Under the pieces are notes generated by a model. The model saw only the letters and a program-made list of their open reading frames with translations, did not search any database and was not told the DNA's origin. DNA of 52,418 nt from Desulfopila aestuarii DSM 18488 (GTDB taxonomy: Bacteria; Desulfobacterota; Desulfobulbia; Desulfobulbales; Desulfocapsaceae), in assembly GCA_945863875.1 (NCBI GenBank), contig CAMBBS010000032.1:1-52418 (forward strand), read 5' to 3'. Positions within the stretch are counted from its first letter, which is position 1. The number at the start of each line of letters is the position of its first letter. The position numbers and the translations under genes were made by a program. Below, one piece after another: positions 1 to 9,179 of the stretch.

Positions 1-151
1 TGACGTGATCTACATGCCGAAGGTACACGATGCGATGAACCCGATTCTCTATACCATTCCGGCGCAGCTGCTGGCTTATGAAATAGCCTCACGACGGGGG
101 TGCGATGTCGATCAGCCGCGTAATCTGGCGAAAAGTGTCACGGTTGAATAG
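1..151 (+). CDS. glmS: glucosamine-fructose-6-phosphate aminotransferase, C-terminal fragment
   Basis: Only the last 49 codons are in the window (reading frame from base 2, TAG stop at 149-151). They end in [13 protein letters not shown], the highly conserved GlmS C-terminus, preceded by a segment with [14 protein letters not shown] that matches the end of the second SIS (isomerase) domain. GlmS makes glucosamine-6-phosphate from fructose-6-phosphate and glutamine, the first step towards UDP-GlcNAc for peptidoglycan and LPS. The rest of the gene, including the glutaminase domain, lies to the left of the window. The gene converges on the leftward gene that ends at 252. Confidence 0.95.
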   Translation, partial: DVIYMPKVHDAMNPILYTIPAQLLAYEIASRRGCDVDQPRNLAKSVTVE

Positions 152-177
152 CAGGAACAGCAAGCAGGACGGTATAT

Positions 178-224
178 CCGGCGAGGGGTGCGGTCGATGG
201 CAGATCGATTAAGCCTCCCGCCGG
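178..224. terminator. hairpin between convergent genes
   Basis: CCGGCG at 178-183 pairs with CGCCGG at 219-224. Inside it, TCGAT and ATCGA form a second short stem around GGCAG. It lies between the glmS stop and the stop of the converging gene at 252, where a bidirectional terminator is expected. No T-tract follows, so this is a weak call. Confidence 0.3.
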
Positions 225-251
225 AAGAATTGCCGGTCGGAGTGGCACGTG

Positions 252-887
252 TTAGATGGCCGGCAGGCTGGTTATTTCTCGAATTTCCGCCGTCTCCGCC
301 CTTTCCGGGATGAGAATCACCTCCTGGCGGAGGGTATCCTCGATATACACCAGGATATCTTTTCTTGTTATGTCGAGGGCGAAAACGGTTCCGCCGCCCA
401 TCTCTTTATCTTCCCAGCGATCAAGGATCCAGGCGGTCTTTTCCCGGCTGACTGTCCAGCTCAAGCCTTTTCTGACACCGGTCACCGAGCCCCTGTAGGC
501 GGTGACCCGTTCGTAGGGGAAAGGGCTGCCCTCTTGGTACAGAAGGTCCCTGTCACAGGTTTCGAGGAGAAATTTCCAGCTCTCATAGTCACCGGCCGCG
601 GCAAAGGGCGTATTTTTACGGTAAAAGAGCTTTAAAAAGGCTTTTTCCAAACATTGGTGCTGTTTGAAGTATTCAAGATTATTACGCAGGAACTGAACAT
701 GCTCGAGCGGATTCAGGACACCCATGGCCAAAAGAGGATTCTGCTCTTTTTCCAGTTGATCAAGGAGCTCTTTGATCTTTTGATCCTGCAGGGCCTTATG
801 GCGTTCCTGCATTTTTTCGTTGGTAAAAGAGCCGGTAAAGTCGTCGGGCGGATAAAGAAAGCGTATTTTATCGAGTTTCCATCGCAT
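252..887 (-). CDS. ADP-ribosyltransferase-fold-like protein, function unknown
   Basis: A soluble protein of about 211 aa starting MRWKLDKIRF; GAGG lies 7 nt before this ATG. A second ATG at 914 (MIIYQRGKN, with GAAGG in front) is also possible. The N-terminal half is charged and helical. The C-terminal half has, in order, AYRGS, then GLSWT, then a strand ending in RQEVILIP. This order (Arg-Gly, Ser-Trp-Thr, Glu) follows the R-S-E layout of mono-ADP-ribosyltransferase folds. I infer the fold from motif order only and the substrate is unknown. The gene lies about 120 bp downstream of epd on the same strand and could be co-transcribed with it. Nothing suggests secretion, since there is no signal peptide. 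Confidence 0.6.
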   Translation of the reverse strand: MRWKLDKIRFLYPPDDFTGSFTNEKMQERHKALQDQKIKELLDQLEKEQNPLLAMGVLNPLEHVQFLRNNLEYFKQHQCLEKAFLKLFYRKNTPFAAAGDYESWKFLLETCDRDLLYQEGSPFPYERVTAYRGSVTGVRKGLSWTVSREKTAWILDRWEDKEMGGGTVFALDITRKDILVYIEDTLRQEVILIPERAETAEIREITSLPAI

Positions 888-1008
888 ATTTTTGCCTCGT
901 TGGTAGATAATCATGATGAAACCTTCATGAGAGTGAGTGGTGGTTGGTTGTTGTCTCTGTGGCTTCTTTCCTCTGGTCCTTTCAGGGGCTGGTCCTCCAT
1001 ACGACGCG

Positions 1009-2040
1009 TCATCGGAGATCGAGCCATCTGTTTGCCACATCGAGCATGCGATTGGCAAAACCCCATTCATTGTCGAACCAGCACAGCATTTTGACCAGCT
1101 TGCCGCCGCAGACCCTCGTCTGGGTGCCATCAACAATCGATGAGCGCGGGTCGGTGTTGAAATCGACCGAGGCGTGCGGTTCTTCGGTATAGCCGAGGAG
1201 GCCATGCAGGGGGCCCTGCGCCTCTTTATGCATCATCTGGTTTACCTGGCCGGCGGTCGTTGCGGTTTTGACGTTGATGGACAGGTCCATGACGGAGACG
1301 TTGATCGTCGGCACCCGGACATGCAAACACTCGAAACGGTGGGCGAGGTGCGGCATCAGGCGGTCGATTCCTTTGGCGAGTCCGGTGTCAACGGGAATAA
1401 TCGAATGGAGGGCGCTGCGGGTGAGGCGAAGATCAGTATGGTGGTACCTGTCAATGACCGGCTGATCGTTCATGGCCGAGTGGATGGTCGTTGAAACGCC
1501 GTTTTCGATGCCCAGTTCGCGGTCTAAGAGATTCAGGACAGGAACGACGCAATTCGTCGTGCAGGATGCATTCGAGACGACCTGGTGCTCCGCCCGTAAC
1601 AGCGAGTGGTTGTAGCCGTAGACGATTGTTGCATCAACGTCGGGGGTGGCGGGGTGCGACAGGAGAATACGTCTGGCCCCGCTGTGCAGGTGCTTTTCTG
1701 CAGTCTTTCTGTCGTCAAACGTTCCCGAGCATTCAAAGAGCAGATCAATATCGAGTTCCCGCCAGGGGAGCCTGGCTGGGTCCGCCTGGTTAATGACCCT
1801 GATTTTGTCGTCTCCGACATAGAGATATTCATTTTCAAAATGCAGGGGATAAGGAAACCGGCCATGGGTCGTGTCGTAGCGGGTGAGGTAGGTCAGCGTT
1901 TCTATGTCGGCCAGCTCGTTTATGGCGACGATCTTGAATTTCGACCTGAATGGCGACGAATAGATCGCTCTGAGGACGGACTGGCCGATTCGCCCATAGC
2001 CGTTTATGGCAACTTTATAGTAATTTTCCTGGGAATTCAT
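1009..2040 (-). CDS. epd: erythrose-4-phosphate/glyceraldehyde-3-phosphate dehydrogenase
   Basis: A 343-aa protein starting MNSQENYYKV; the frame stays open further upstream but that extension does not resemble the family. The Rossmann motif GYGRIG is at residues 14-19. The nucleophile is C160 in NASCTTNC, and the expected active-site histidine is H187 in TTIHSAMNDQ. The combination HSAMNDQ, SIIPVDT and VDGTQTRV resembles E. coli Epd (erythrose-4-phosphate dehydrogenase, vitamin B6 pathway) more than GapA, and the length is close to the 339 aa of Epd. In an organism without a complete DXP-dependent PLP route it could still work as a GAPDH, so the substrate is inferred. No strong ribosome-binding site is visible before the chosen ATG. 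Confidence 0.85.
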   Translation of the reverse strand: MNSQENYYKVAINGYGRIGQSVLRAIYSSPFRSKFKIVAINELADIETLTYLTRYDTTHGRFPYPLHFENEYLYVGDDKIRVINQADPARLPWRELDIDLLFECSGTFDDRKTAEKHLHSGARRILLSHPATPDVDATIVYGYNHSLLRAEHQVVSNASCTTNCVVPVLNLLDRELGIENGVSTTIHSAMNDQPVIDRYHHTDLRLTRSALHSIIPVDTGLAKGIDRLMPHLAHRFECLHVRVPTINVSVMDLSINVKTATTAGQVNQMMHKEAQGPLHGLLGYTEEPHASVDFNTDPRSSIVDGTQTRVCGGKLVKMLCWFDNEWGFANRMLDVANRWLDLR

Positions 2041-2285
2041 ATTCTGGTTTGACGATTCTAACCGATAGCTGTATTTGTTCTTTGGGGAGATCGAGCCGGG
2101 CAGCGCACCCTGTTCGATCTTCCAGCCACAGGTGGCCTTTATCATTACTTCGATTCGTCTTGAATAACAACCCGATAATTTCCCGCTGGTAACCGAGCAG
2201 ATTGGCAGAAATGGCGGCGTGTGCATCAACGGCTTCATCTAAGGGATAAAACTTTGCCCCCAAAATTAACGTTTTGAGGATTTTT

Positions 2286-2396
2286 ATGAAATATCGCCAG
2301 AAAAATCTGTTCCCCCTTGGCCCGGCCATGTATGATCGGAAAGGATTGATCGGTCCATCAACAGCATGGAATAAATGCCCCAAAGAATATCCGTAA
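2286..2396 (+). CDS. possible 36-aa small protein in the epd-cobO divergent region
   Basis: The gene-free stretch 2041-2408 separates the leftward epd from the rightward cobO. Within it an ATG at 2286 has GAGGA about 5 nt upstream and opens a 36-codon frame (begins MKYRQKNLFPLGP) that stops at 2396, 12 nt before cobO. It could be a leader or simply chance. I recognise no family. Apart from this I see no gene in the region. Confidence 0.2.
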   Translation: MKYRQKNLFPLGPAMYDRKGLIGPSTAWNKCPKEYP

Positions 2397-2408
2397 AAGG
2401 AGAAATAT

Positions 2409-2930
2409 ATGACGGAACACGGCAGAGTTATTATCAATACCGGCAACGGCAAAGGTAAAACAACGGCGGCGCTCGGGACCGCTTTCCGGGCTCTCGGCTA
2501 TGGCAAGAAGGTCTGCGTCATACAGTTTCTCAAGGGACAGGGGGAATATGGCGAACGGCGGATGGCGGAAAAACTGGAAAATCTTGACTGGTTTATCTGC
2601 GGCAAGGGTTACATATTTAAAAAAGAAAATATCGAAGAAGATCGTCAGGTAGCTCTCGAGGGCTTTCAGCTGGCGAGGGAAAAGGTGGCAAGTGACCGCT
2701 ACGATCTGATCATTCTCGATGAAATCACCTATCTGCCGCATTACGGCTTTCTCGATGTGGAGCAAATTGTCGAGCTGATAGCCAATAAACCGGATCGGTT
2801 GTCGATTATACTGACCGGCAGAGACGCCGATCCGCGACTTGTGGAAATCGCCGATACCGTATCAGGCATGGAATCGATCAAGCACGCCTATGAGCAGGGA
2901 ATAAAGGCCCAGAAAGGTATTGAATTTTAG
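2409..2930 (+). CDS. cobO: cob(I)yrinic acid a,c-diamide adenosyltransferase
   Basis: A 173-aa protein of the CobO/BtuR/CobA corrinoid adenosyltransferase family, which moves the 5'-deoxyadenosyl group of ATP to Co(I) corrinoids to make adenosylcobamides. The modified P-loop GNGKGKTT is at residues 12-19, followed by ALGTAFRALGYG and VIQFLKG. A Walker-B-like DLIILDEI and the C-terminal LTGRDAD segment are typical. The length matches the short family members. An AAGGAG sits 7 nt before the ATG. Its stop overlaps the Shine-Dalgarno of the next gene, so the two are probably translated as an operon. Confidence 0.93.
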   Translation: MTEHGRVIINTGNGKGKTTAALGTAFRALGYGKKVCVIQFLKGQGEYGERRMAEKLENLDWFICGKGYIFKKENIEEDRQVALEGFQLAREKVASDRYDLIILDEITYLPHYGFLDVEQIVELIANKPDRLSIILTGRDADPRLVEIADTVSGMESIKHAYEQGIKAQKGIEF

Positions 2931-2939
2931 GAGGTGGAG

Positions 2940-4088
2940 ATGACAAGAAAAGGCGCTTTGCACGGAATACGCGTTCTCGATCTTTCCCGTATGCTTCCCG
3001 GGCCCTATTGTTCCATGATTCTTGCCGATCACGGGGCAGAAGTGATAGCCATCGAAGATCGAAAATTTCAGGGGGACGGGCTCTTTTTTAACGATCTCAA
3101 CCGCAATAAGCAGCATATGTCTCTCAATCTGAAGACTCCGGAGGGACTGGAGATTTTCTTCAAGCTGGCGGAAAAAGCCGATGTCATTCTTGAGGGATTC
3201 CGTCCCGGGGTGGTCCAGCGTCTCGGGGTCGGCTATGAAGCCGTCCGGCAACGTAATCGACGAATAATATACTGCTCGATAAGCGGCTATGGGCAGACCG
3301 GACCGCTGCGGGACAGAGTAGGACATGATGTCAATTATATCAGCAACGCAGGGGTGTTGAGTCTTATCGGCGAGAAGGGCGGAAGACCTGTTATCCCGGG
3401 GGTGCAGATCGCCGACATCGCCGGCGGCAGCATGAATGCGGCGGTGGGCATCCTCCTCGCCCTATTTGCCAGGGAGAAAACCGGCACGGGGCAATATATC
3501 GATATCTCAATGACCGATGGCGTGGTCGGCCTGCTCTCGCTGCCCTGTTATTTTTCCATGCTGACCGGGCAGACGCAGCAGGCCGCGGATATGATGCTGT
3601 CCCACCGCTATGCCTGCTACAATACCTATGAGACAGCGGACAACAGATTCGTCTCCATCGGCGCGGTTGAAAACAGGTTCTGGAAAATACTCTGTCAACA
3701 GCTTGACCGTTCGCAGTATATCTCCCTGCAGTATGACGATCCGCACAGAGACCAAATCATCGAAGATTTCCGCGGCCTTTTTCGGCAAAAAACATTGGCT
3801 GAGTGGGATGAGCAATTGGCGGAACTGGAGGTATGTTTTTCGGTGGTGAAGAATCTTGCGGATATCCTGACGGATCCCCTTTTTCGTCAACGGGAAATGG
3901 TGCACAGCTACCAGGGAGACAACGGCGAGGAAAAATACGGTTTCGGCATCCCGGTGAAACTGAGTGAAACGCCCGGTGCAATCAAGACCCGGCCGGCAGG
4001 GTTTGGCGAGCAGACACGACAGATTCTCGAAGAAACAGGCTACTCAAGCGAACAGATCGACACTTTTTTTGCTGGTGGCGTGGTGTAG
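2940..4088 (+). CDS. CaiB/BaiF family (class III) CoA-transferase
   Basis: A 382-aa type III CoA-transferase. The N-terminus LHGIRVLDLSRMLPGPYCSM and the block VILEGFRPGVVQRLG are family signatures. The catalytic aspartate is probably the one in GHDVNYIS. I choose the ATG at 2940, since AGGAGG lies 5 nt before it; a GTG at 2934 lies inside that ribosome-binding site. The family moves CoA between carboxylic acids (for example formyl-, carnitinyl-, succinyl- or racemase-type reactions in AMACR relatives). LPGPYCSMILAD and the general layout are close to alpha-methylacyl-CoA racemase-like members, but the substrate cannot be read from the sequence. It follows cobO by 9 bp. Confidence 0.88.
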   Translation: MTRKGALHGIRVLDLSRMLPGPYCSMILADHGAEVIAIEDRKFQGDGLFFNDLNRNKQHMSLNLKTPEGLEIFFKLAEKADVILEGFRPGVVQRLGVGYEAVRQRNRRIIYCSISGYGQTGPLRDRVGHDVNYISNAGVLSLIGEKGGRPVIPGVQIADIAGGSMNAAVGILLALFAREKTGTGQYIDISMTDGVVGLLSLPCYFSMLTGQTQQAADMMLSHRYACYNTYETADNRFVSIGAVENRFWKILCQQLDRSQYISLQYDDPHRDQIIEDFRGLFRQKTLAEWDEQLAELEVCFSVVKNLADILTDPLFRQREMVHSYQGDNGEEKYGFGIPVKLSETPGAIKTRPAGFGEQTRQILEETGYSSEQIDTFFAGGVV

Positions 4089-4089
4089 G

Positions 4090-4122
4090 CCCCCTGCCCC
4101 CTCGAGGAGGGAAAGCAGGGGG
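4090..4122. terminator. GC-rich hairpin after the CoA-transferase
   Basis: CCCCCTGC at 4090-4097 pairs perfectly with GCAGGGGG at 4115-4122, with further CCTC/GAGG pairing inside. It begins two bases after the CoA-transferase stop and lies between convergent genes. There is no T-tract on the plus strand after the stem, only A-rich sequence, so termination efficiency is uncertain. Confidence 0.45.
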
Positions 4123-4252
4123 GAAAACACAAAAAAGGTTGGCGAAGGTTAAGCCGTTGCCGAAAAAATGACATGGCCAAAGTGCAACCCGGAACGGCAG
4201 AAGGAGCCGTAACGAAATGGGTGAAAATAACCGGGTTGTTCCGTGACGTCTC

Positions 4253-5008
4253 CTAGCCTTCTGAAAGAGCAGCCATGAGATATTCTCTATTGAGCCGGGC
4301 GATATTGCGAATGGAGATGCTCTTTGGACATACCGCTTCACATTCTCTTTCGTTGGTGCAGTTCCCAAAGCCCTCCTTATCCATGGTGGCAACCATATCC
4401 AGTGCTCGCTGCTTACGTTCAGTCTGCCCCTGCGGCAACAGACAAAGCTGGGACACCTTGGCGCTGGTAAAAAGCATTGCCGCACCATTGGGGCAGCTGG
4501 CGACACAGGCGCCACATCCGATGCAGGCCGCGGCATCCATAGCCAGCTCAGCTGTCTGGGCGGGGATTGGGATGGCATTGCCGTCGGGCGTTCCGCCGGT
4601 GTTGACGGAAACATAGCCGCCGGACTGGATAATGCGGTCGAAGGCCGACCTGTCAATAAGAAGATCTTTTCTGATGGGAAATGCGCGGGACCTGAAGGGC
4701 TCGATGACCAGGGTATCGCCATCTTTAAAGTTGCGCATATGCAGTTGGCAGAGAGTGACCTCTTTTTCCGGCCCATGGGCGACACCATTGACAACGGTAC
4801 CGCACATGCCGCAGATGCCTTCCCGGCAGTCGTGGTCAAAAGCAACAGGGTCAAGCCCCTGCTTGGTTAATTTTTCATTGAGAACGTCAAGCATCTCCAG
4901 AAAAGACATTTCGGTGGAGATTTTGTCCAGAGCGTAGGTTTCAAATGCTCCGGGGGAGTCACTTTTTTTCTGTCGCCAAATTTGTAAATTAAGATCTATA
5001 TCACTCAT
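4253..5008 (-). CDS. sdhB: succinate dehydrogenase/fumarate reductase iron-sulfur subunit
   Basis: A 251-aa subunit that carries electrons between the flavoprotein and the membrane quinone site. The [2Fe-2S] ligands are C61, C66, C69 and C87 ([10 protein letters not shown]). The [4Fe-4S] set is C162, C165, C168 and C172 ([11 protein letters not shown]). The third cluster uses cysteines around C217, C223 and C227 ([13 protein letters not shown]). The insertion between domains and the [19 protein letters not shown] block resemble the class-B enzymes of Geobacter, Bacteroides and sulfate reducers. It is the last gene of the leftward sdhC-sdhA-sdhB order, 65 bp after sdhA. Whether the enzyme runs as Sdh or Frd in the cell cannot be told from sequence. 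Confidence 0.95.
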   Translation of the reverse strand: MSDIDLNLQIWRQKKSDSPGAFETYALDKISTEMSFLEMLDVLNEKLTKQGLDPVAFDHDCREGICGMCGTVVNGVAHGPEKEVTLCQLHMRNFKDGDTLVIEPFRSRAFPIRKDLLIDRSAFDRIIQSGGYVSVNTGGTPDGNAIPIPAQTAELAMDAAACIGCGACVASCPNGAAMLFTSAKVSQLCLLPQGQTERKQRALDMVATMDKEGFGNCTNERECEAVCPKSISIRNIARLNREYLMAALSEG

Positions 5009-5073
5009 AGTAGTATGTAAGGTAGAAGTTTAAGTTAGTCGTTTGATCCGGACGAGCGGGATTTTTTACCAGA

Positions 5074-7002
5074 TCACTTGTAGCTTCTCTGGCTAGGAGT
5101 GACATTTTCGAAGACAAGCTGTTCCTTGTGCATGACCGGTTCTACCCCTTCGCCCTTATGTTCCCAGACGGAGACGTGAGAGAAATTCGCGTCATCACGT
5201 TTTGCCTCGTTTTCTTCCGTCTGGCTTTCTTCACGAAGATGACAGCCGCAGGACTCTTCTCGAGCCAGAGCGTCTCGAACCATGATCTCGGCAAATTCGA
5301 GAAAATCAGCGACACGGCCCGCGCGTTCCAGCGACTGATTGATTTCCTTCATATCGCCTGGGATATAGACGCTGTTCCAAAACTTGTCTTTTAATGCCGG
5401 AAGCTTGGCCAGGGCGGCTTCGAGTCCTTGCTTGTTTCGCGCCATACCGCAGTTGTCCCAGAGCAGTTTGCCTACTTCCTTGTGGATTTCGTCGACGGTA
5501 ACTTTGCCTGTCGGTCCGTCGCTGCTGTTTTTCAACAGCTTGCTGATCCGATTTTCCACTTCTTGCCGCGCTTCTTTAAAGGCGACATCATCGGTCGATA
5601 CCGCTTTGAGGCTATTGGTCCCCAGATAATTGGCGACAGAGGTGGAAATGACAAAGTAGCCGTCGGCCAGCCCCTGCATCAGCGCACTGGCGCCAAGGCG
5701 GTTGGCACCGTGATCGGAGAAATTGCATTCTCCCAGGGCAAAGAGGCCGGGAATTGTCGTCATCAGATTGTAATCAACCCAGAGACCACCCATGGTGTAA
5801 TGGACGGCCGGATAGATCATCATGGGTTCCTGCAACGGACTGCTGTCGGTGATCTTTTCGTACATCTGGAAGAGATTGCCATATTTTTTCAGGATCGTTT
5901 CCTGACCATCGCGTTTTATCGCATCGGCAAAATCGAGATAGACGGCAAGTTTGGTGCTGCCAACGCCTTTACCGAGGTCGCATTGCTCCTTGGCATTTCT
6001 GGACGCCACATCGCGGGGAACCAGATTGCCGAAGCTGGGGTATTTGTTTTCAAGGTAATAGTCCCTGGCGGCATCCGGGATGTCCCGAGGGTGCCGCTTG
6101 TCGTTGACGTCTTTTGGCACCCAGACTCTGCCGTCATTCCTCAGGCTTTCACTCATCAGGGTAAGTTTTGACTGGTAATCGCCATGGACCGGAATGCAGG
6201 TGGGGTGGATCTGGACAAAGCTTGGGTTGGCAAAACCGGCGCCTTTTTTATGGGCGCGCCAGGCGGCGGTGACATTTGAGGCCATGGCATTGGTGGAGAG
6301 AAAATAGGCATTGCCATAGCCGCCGGTCGCCAGCAAGACCATGTCGGCGGAATATTTTTCGATTTCTCCGGTGATGATATTTCGGGTAATGATTCCCCGT
6401 GCCTTGCCGTCGACCAGGACAATTTCCATCATCTCCCGCCGGTTGTACATGGTGACACGGCCGGCATGAATCTGCCGGGAAAGCGCGCTGTAGGCGCCAA
6501 GCAGCAGCTGCTGTCCGGTTTGCCCACGTGCATAGAAGGTTCGGGATACCTGGGCGCCGCCGAAAGAGCGGTTTGCCATGGTCCCGCCGTATTCGCGGGC
6601 AAAGGGGACGCCCTGGGCCACACATTGATCGATGATGCTGTTGCTGACCTGGGCCAGGCGGTACACATTTGCTTCACGGGACCTGAAATCGCCGCCTTTG
6701 ATGGTGTCATAAAAAAGACGATGCACCGAGTCGCCATCGGTTTGATAGCATTTGGCCGCATTGATACCACCCTGGGCGGCAATGGAGTGTGCACGGCGCG
6801 GGCTGTCCTGAATACAGAACGTCTGTACCTGGTAGCCTTGCTCGGCGAGCGTCGCGGAAGCCGAAGCCCCCGCAAGACCGGTACCGACGATGATTATTTT
6901 AAACTTTCTTCGATTGGCCGGGTTAACCAGTTTGCTGTTGAATTTATGGTTGTCCCACTTTTCACTAAGGGGACCTGCGGGGATGTGTGCGTTGAGTTCC
7001 AT
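5074..7002 (-). CDS. sdhA: succinate dehydrogenase/fumarate reductase flavoprotein subunit
   Basis: A 642-aa catalytic subunit. The dinucleotide-binding motif [18 protein letters not shown] is at about residues 39-56. H72, in [15 protein letters not shown], is the expected covalent FAD attachment site. [20 protein letters not shown] and [19 protein letters not shown] contribute to the dicarboxylate site, and [18 protein letters not shown] is the conserved second FAD block. The C-terminus carries the capping helical domain and a charged tail. It reads leftward with sdhC upstream (81 bp) and sdhB downstream (65 bp). The long N-terminus before the Rossmann fold (about 35 aa) is usual for class-B flavoproteins. 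Confidence 0.96.
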   Translation of the reverse strand: MELNAHIPAGPLSEKWDNHKFNSKLVNPANRRKFKIIIVGTGLAGASASATLAEQGYQVQTFCIQDSPRRAHSIAAQGGINAAKCYQTDGDSVHRLFYDTIKGGDFRSREANVYRLAQVSNSIIDQCVAQGVPFAREYGGTMANRSFGGAQVSRTFYARGQTGQQLLLGAYSALSRQIHAGRVTMYNRREMMEIVLVDGKARGIITRNIITGEIEKYSADMVLLATGGYGNAYFLSTNAMASNVTAAWRAHKKGAGFANPSFVQIHPTCIPVHGDYQSKLTLMSESLRNDGRVWVPKDVNDKRHPRDIPDAARDYYLENKYPSFGNLVPRDVASRNAKEQCDLGKGVGSTKLAVYLDFADAIKRDGQETILKKYGNLFQMYEKITDSSPLQEPMMIYPAVHYTMGGLWVDYNLMTTIPGLFALGECNFSDHGANRLGASALMQGLADGYFVISTSVANYLGTNSLKAVSTDDVAFKEARQEVENRISKLLKNSSDGPTGKVTVDEIHKEVGKLLWDNCGMARNKQGLEAALAKLPALKDKFWNSVYIPGDMKEINQSLERAGRVADFLEFAEIMVRDALAREESCGCHLREESQTEENEAKRDDANFSHVSVWEHKGEGVEPVMHKEQLVFENVTPSQRSYK

Positions 7003-7083
7003 TTTCTGTACCTTTCCTAAGTCGACGGCAGGCTTTCTACCTGACAGTTGAAATTATATTAACCTGGGATATGCAGGCAGCTA

Positions 7084-7731
7084 TCAATACGATGCACCAA
7101 GGCCACTCATGAAGTAGAGGGCGATTGCACCGAAAAAGACGAGGAAGAAAGCCGGTACGATGAGGGTGAGTTTGGCAATGCCGTTGTTGTATCGCGGGTG
7201 GTTGATGCCAAATGTCTGCAGCATGCTCCAGAAGCCGTGGCTGAGATGCAGGGCAAGGGCGCAGAAGGAGAAAATGTAAAAAAGTGAATAAAAGAAATTA
7301 CTGAGATATTCTTTCACCAGTTGTGAAACTTCCATGTCGGCAGGTCCATTGTTGAAACCAAAGACATGAATAATGATAAAGAGCAGGATCAACAGTCCCG
7401 TATAGGGCATCGTTTTCGAGGCGAAGGAATTTTTTACCACTCTGGTGTTGATGGCGTATCGATTCCCACCGGCCGCTCGGTTTTGCAGAAAGAGATTAAT
7501 GCCGAATCCGATGTGAAAAAGTAAAATGACGAGGAGTCCCAGGCCGAACAGAAGCACAACAACCGGGAGACTGTGCAGTGCATTCGCATAGGTCTGAAAG
7601 GCGTGACTGCTGACAAAGATAGCGGCATTGCCTAGTGCATGCGTACACAGAAAAAGGATGAGCAGCAGTCCCGAGACCGCCATGATAATTTTTTTTCCAA
7701 TCGATGATGAAATAAATTTGATGGGCCACAT
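7084..7731 (-). CDS. sdhC: succinate dehydrogenase/fumarate reductase cytochrome b subunit
   Basis: A 215-aa membrane anchor with five hydrophobic segments (about residues 13-32, 54-79, 107-125, 145-165 and 184-207), the single-subunit di-heme type of class-B enzymes. Likely heme ligands are histidines in THALGN, LFHIGFG, IIHVFGF and ALHLSHGFW. I start at MWPIKFIS, where AAGGGA lies 6 nt upstream; an upstream in-frame ATG has no such site. The gene is first in the leftward sdhCAB operon and is preceded by a long gene-free region that should hold the promoter. Confidence 0.93.
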   Translation of the reverse strand: MWPIKFISSSIGKKIIMAVSGLLLILFLCTHALGNAAIFVSSHAFQTYANALHSLPVVVLLFGLGLLVILLFHIGFGINLFLQNRAAGGNRYAINTRVVKNSFASKTMPYTGLLILLFIIIHVFGFNNGPADMEVSQLVKEYLSNFFYSLFYIFSFCALALHLSHGFWSMLQTFGINHPRYNNGIAKLTLIVPAFFLVFFGAIALYFMSGLGASY

Positions 7732-7949
7732 ATCTTTTCCCTTAGATTGAATGAAGAATGAAATATAACGGGGATGGAACCGGAGCAATTCTCCGCGGAA
7801 GTAGACATTGCCGTGCGGGTGCCGATATCCCCGTTATACAGTCAAAAAAACGGTTGGTGCCTCTAACATGGTTACTACCAGTGCATTCAGTAATTTTTTC
7901 GAAGTTGTTTTTACTGCATATCTAATTGTAAATATGTCGTTATATCTAG

Positions 7950-7961
7950 ACACAATTGTGT
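7950..7961. promoter_or_regulatory. 12-bp palindrome in the sdh control region
   Basis: The stretch 7732-8310 (about 580 bp) between sdhC and the next gene shows no credible gene. Its middle, about 7860-8060, is strongly AT-rich. Within it ACACAATTGTGT is a perfect palindrome about 220 bp upstream of the sdhC ATG, flanked by AT-rich, promoter-like sequence. It looks like an operator for a dimeric regulator. Which regulator cannot be told; the site does not match the FNR or ArcA consensus as I know them. Confidence 0.4.
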
Positions 7962-8310
7962 TGTGAGGAAACGACAATTAAGAGAAAACAACTGTGTTAT
8001 CTTTTTTGATTAATATATCTACCTGAAAATGGTATAATAAATACAGAAAACGTTCCGTCACCTTGTAGACAAAAGAACAATGTTACCATTTCTTTTAAGG
8101 GATCTGCTGATAATTATCAAGGGGAAAATTGCCGGGGTATTCTGGAAAAGGGGTGTGAGTTGTTTAAGGTTATGGAATTAAAAGATATAAAATAATTATT
8201 TGTCGCTGTCTCCACCTGCTGTGAAGCTGCCGTCCAGCTCCTTTTGAAGCTGTCTGCCTGGCGGAAACTGCCCGGCCAACGGCGTACTTGATAACGTTGT
8301 TCTTTTTTCG

Positions 8311-9159
8311 TCAAGCCTTACCGTCACCGTCATGCCGGGCTTGATCCGGAATCGGTTGATCCTGCGGCAAACGCCACCTGCACTGCATTTTACCGAGAAT
8401 CCTTTCCAGTTGGGCCGTCATTTTGTCGTGATGGCTCCCCCGCCAGTAAATTTTGCCGCAGCCGGTGCACTGATAGAACCGGTCGTAATATTTTCTGGTA
8501 AGCGGCAGGAGGCGGTCGATGACGGTCTTTTTATCCACCTCGGCCAGGGGTCGGTTGCAGGCAATGCAGCGGGAAAAGGGACGGATCCGGTCCTGCAGGC
8601 GGTAGAGATTGAGGATTTCCTTGAGTTGTTTTTCCGGGTCCTGGCTGCGGACGAGACGGCCGAAAACAAGCCTGCGCTGTTTGAGCAGGTCGCGGTTTCG
8701 GGTCAGCAGAATGCGCTTTTCGCCGATGGCTCTGTCCAAGGTGACGCTGCTGGTCATCTCCCGGCCGACCGCCTCTGCGTCGAAGCCGACCATGCGCAGC
8801 AGTCCTGCCAGCCTGGCGACATTGATATCGGCGAGAAATATGCAGTCGCTAACCGTTTCCGGGCGAAGAGTGGTGGCCACGGTCGGCGGCGTGGCAGGGG
8901 AGAGCGGATGGATATGGAAATGTTCGCCGACTTCGGCAATTTTTTCGAAGGTCTGTTCCTGGCCGGCACGGACAATCCTGCCCACTTCGGTATGCGGAAC
9001 CCCGAGGCTTTCAAGGATATCCTTGATCGAGGCCCGCCGCGATAACGGATAGATGATGGTCTGGGCATCGTTGGGAGTTCTGCGCAGCAGATCGACAGTA
9101 TCCCCGTAAAAGGTGAGAAAGAGGCCGGTATCGGGGGAATGCGCGGCGGCTGTTTTCAT
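8311..9159 (-). CDS. Mut7-C RNase domain protein with N-terminal ubiquitin-like domain
   Basis: A 282-aa protein. Residues 10-90 look like the Mut7-C ubiquitin/ThiS-like domain. The PIN-like Mut7-C domain follows: FLADINVARLAGLLRMVGFD with acidic D111, and LLTRNRDLLK with D157. A zinc ribbon has C198/C201 and C231/C234 (CIACN, CTGCGKIYW). This family is thought to be an RNase; the target RNA is unknown. I start at the ATG at 9159, which has AAGGGG 6 nt upstream; a TTG at 9183 would be the alternative. The gene lies 20 bp downstream of the HD-GYP gene and is probably co-transcribed. The last 20 or so residues come from a repeat element rather than from the domain. Confidence 0.85.
   Translation of the reverse strand: MKTAAAHSPDTGLFLTFYGDTVDLLRRTPNDAQTIIYPLSRRASIKDILESLGVPHTEVGRIVRAGQEQTFEKIAEVGEHFHIHPLSPATPPTVATTLRPETVSDCIFLADINVARLAGLLRMVGFDAEAVGREMTSSVTLDRAIGEKRILLTRNRDLLKQRRLVFGRLVRSQDPEKQLKEILNLYRLQDRIRPFSRCIACNRPLAEVDKKTVIDRLLPLTRKYYDRFYQCTGCGKIYWRGSHHDKMTAQLERILGKMQCRWRLPQDQPIPDQARHDGDGKA
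8327..8353. repeat. REP-like extragenic repeat at a gene 3' end
   Basis: A 27-bp stretch with the CCGTCATGCC...CTTGATCCGGAATC pattern that is widely repeated in Proteobacteria. CCGG at 8335-8338 and 8346-8349 gives it dyad symmetry. It lies inside the last codons of the Mut7-C gene and encodes the PDQARHDG tail. I recognise the element from general knowledge and saw no second full copy in the window. Confidence 0.5.
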
Positions 9160-9179
9160 GTCGATCCCCTTGTCTGTTG

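Noticed and set aside
8117-8314. Short leftward frame (about 65 codons) after the Mut7-C gene
   Set aside because: Starts with TTG, has no ribosome-binding site and no family pattern, and lies in the sdh upstream region.
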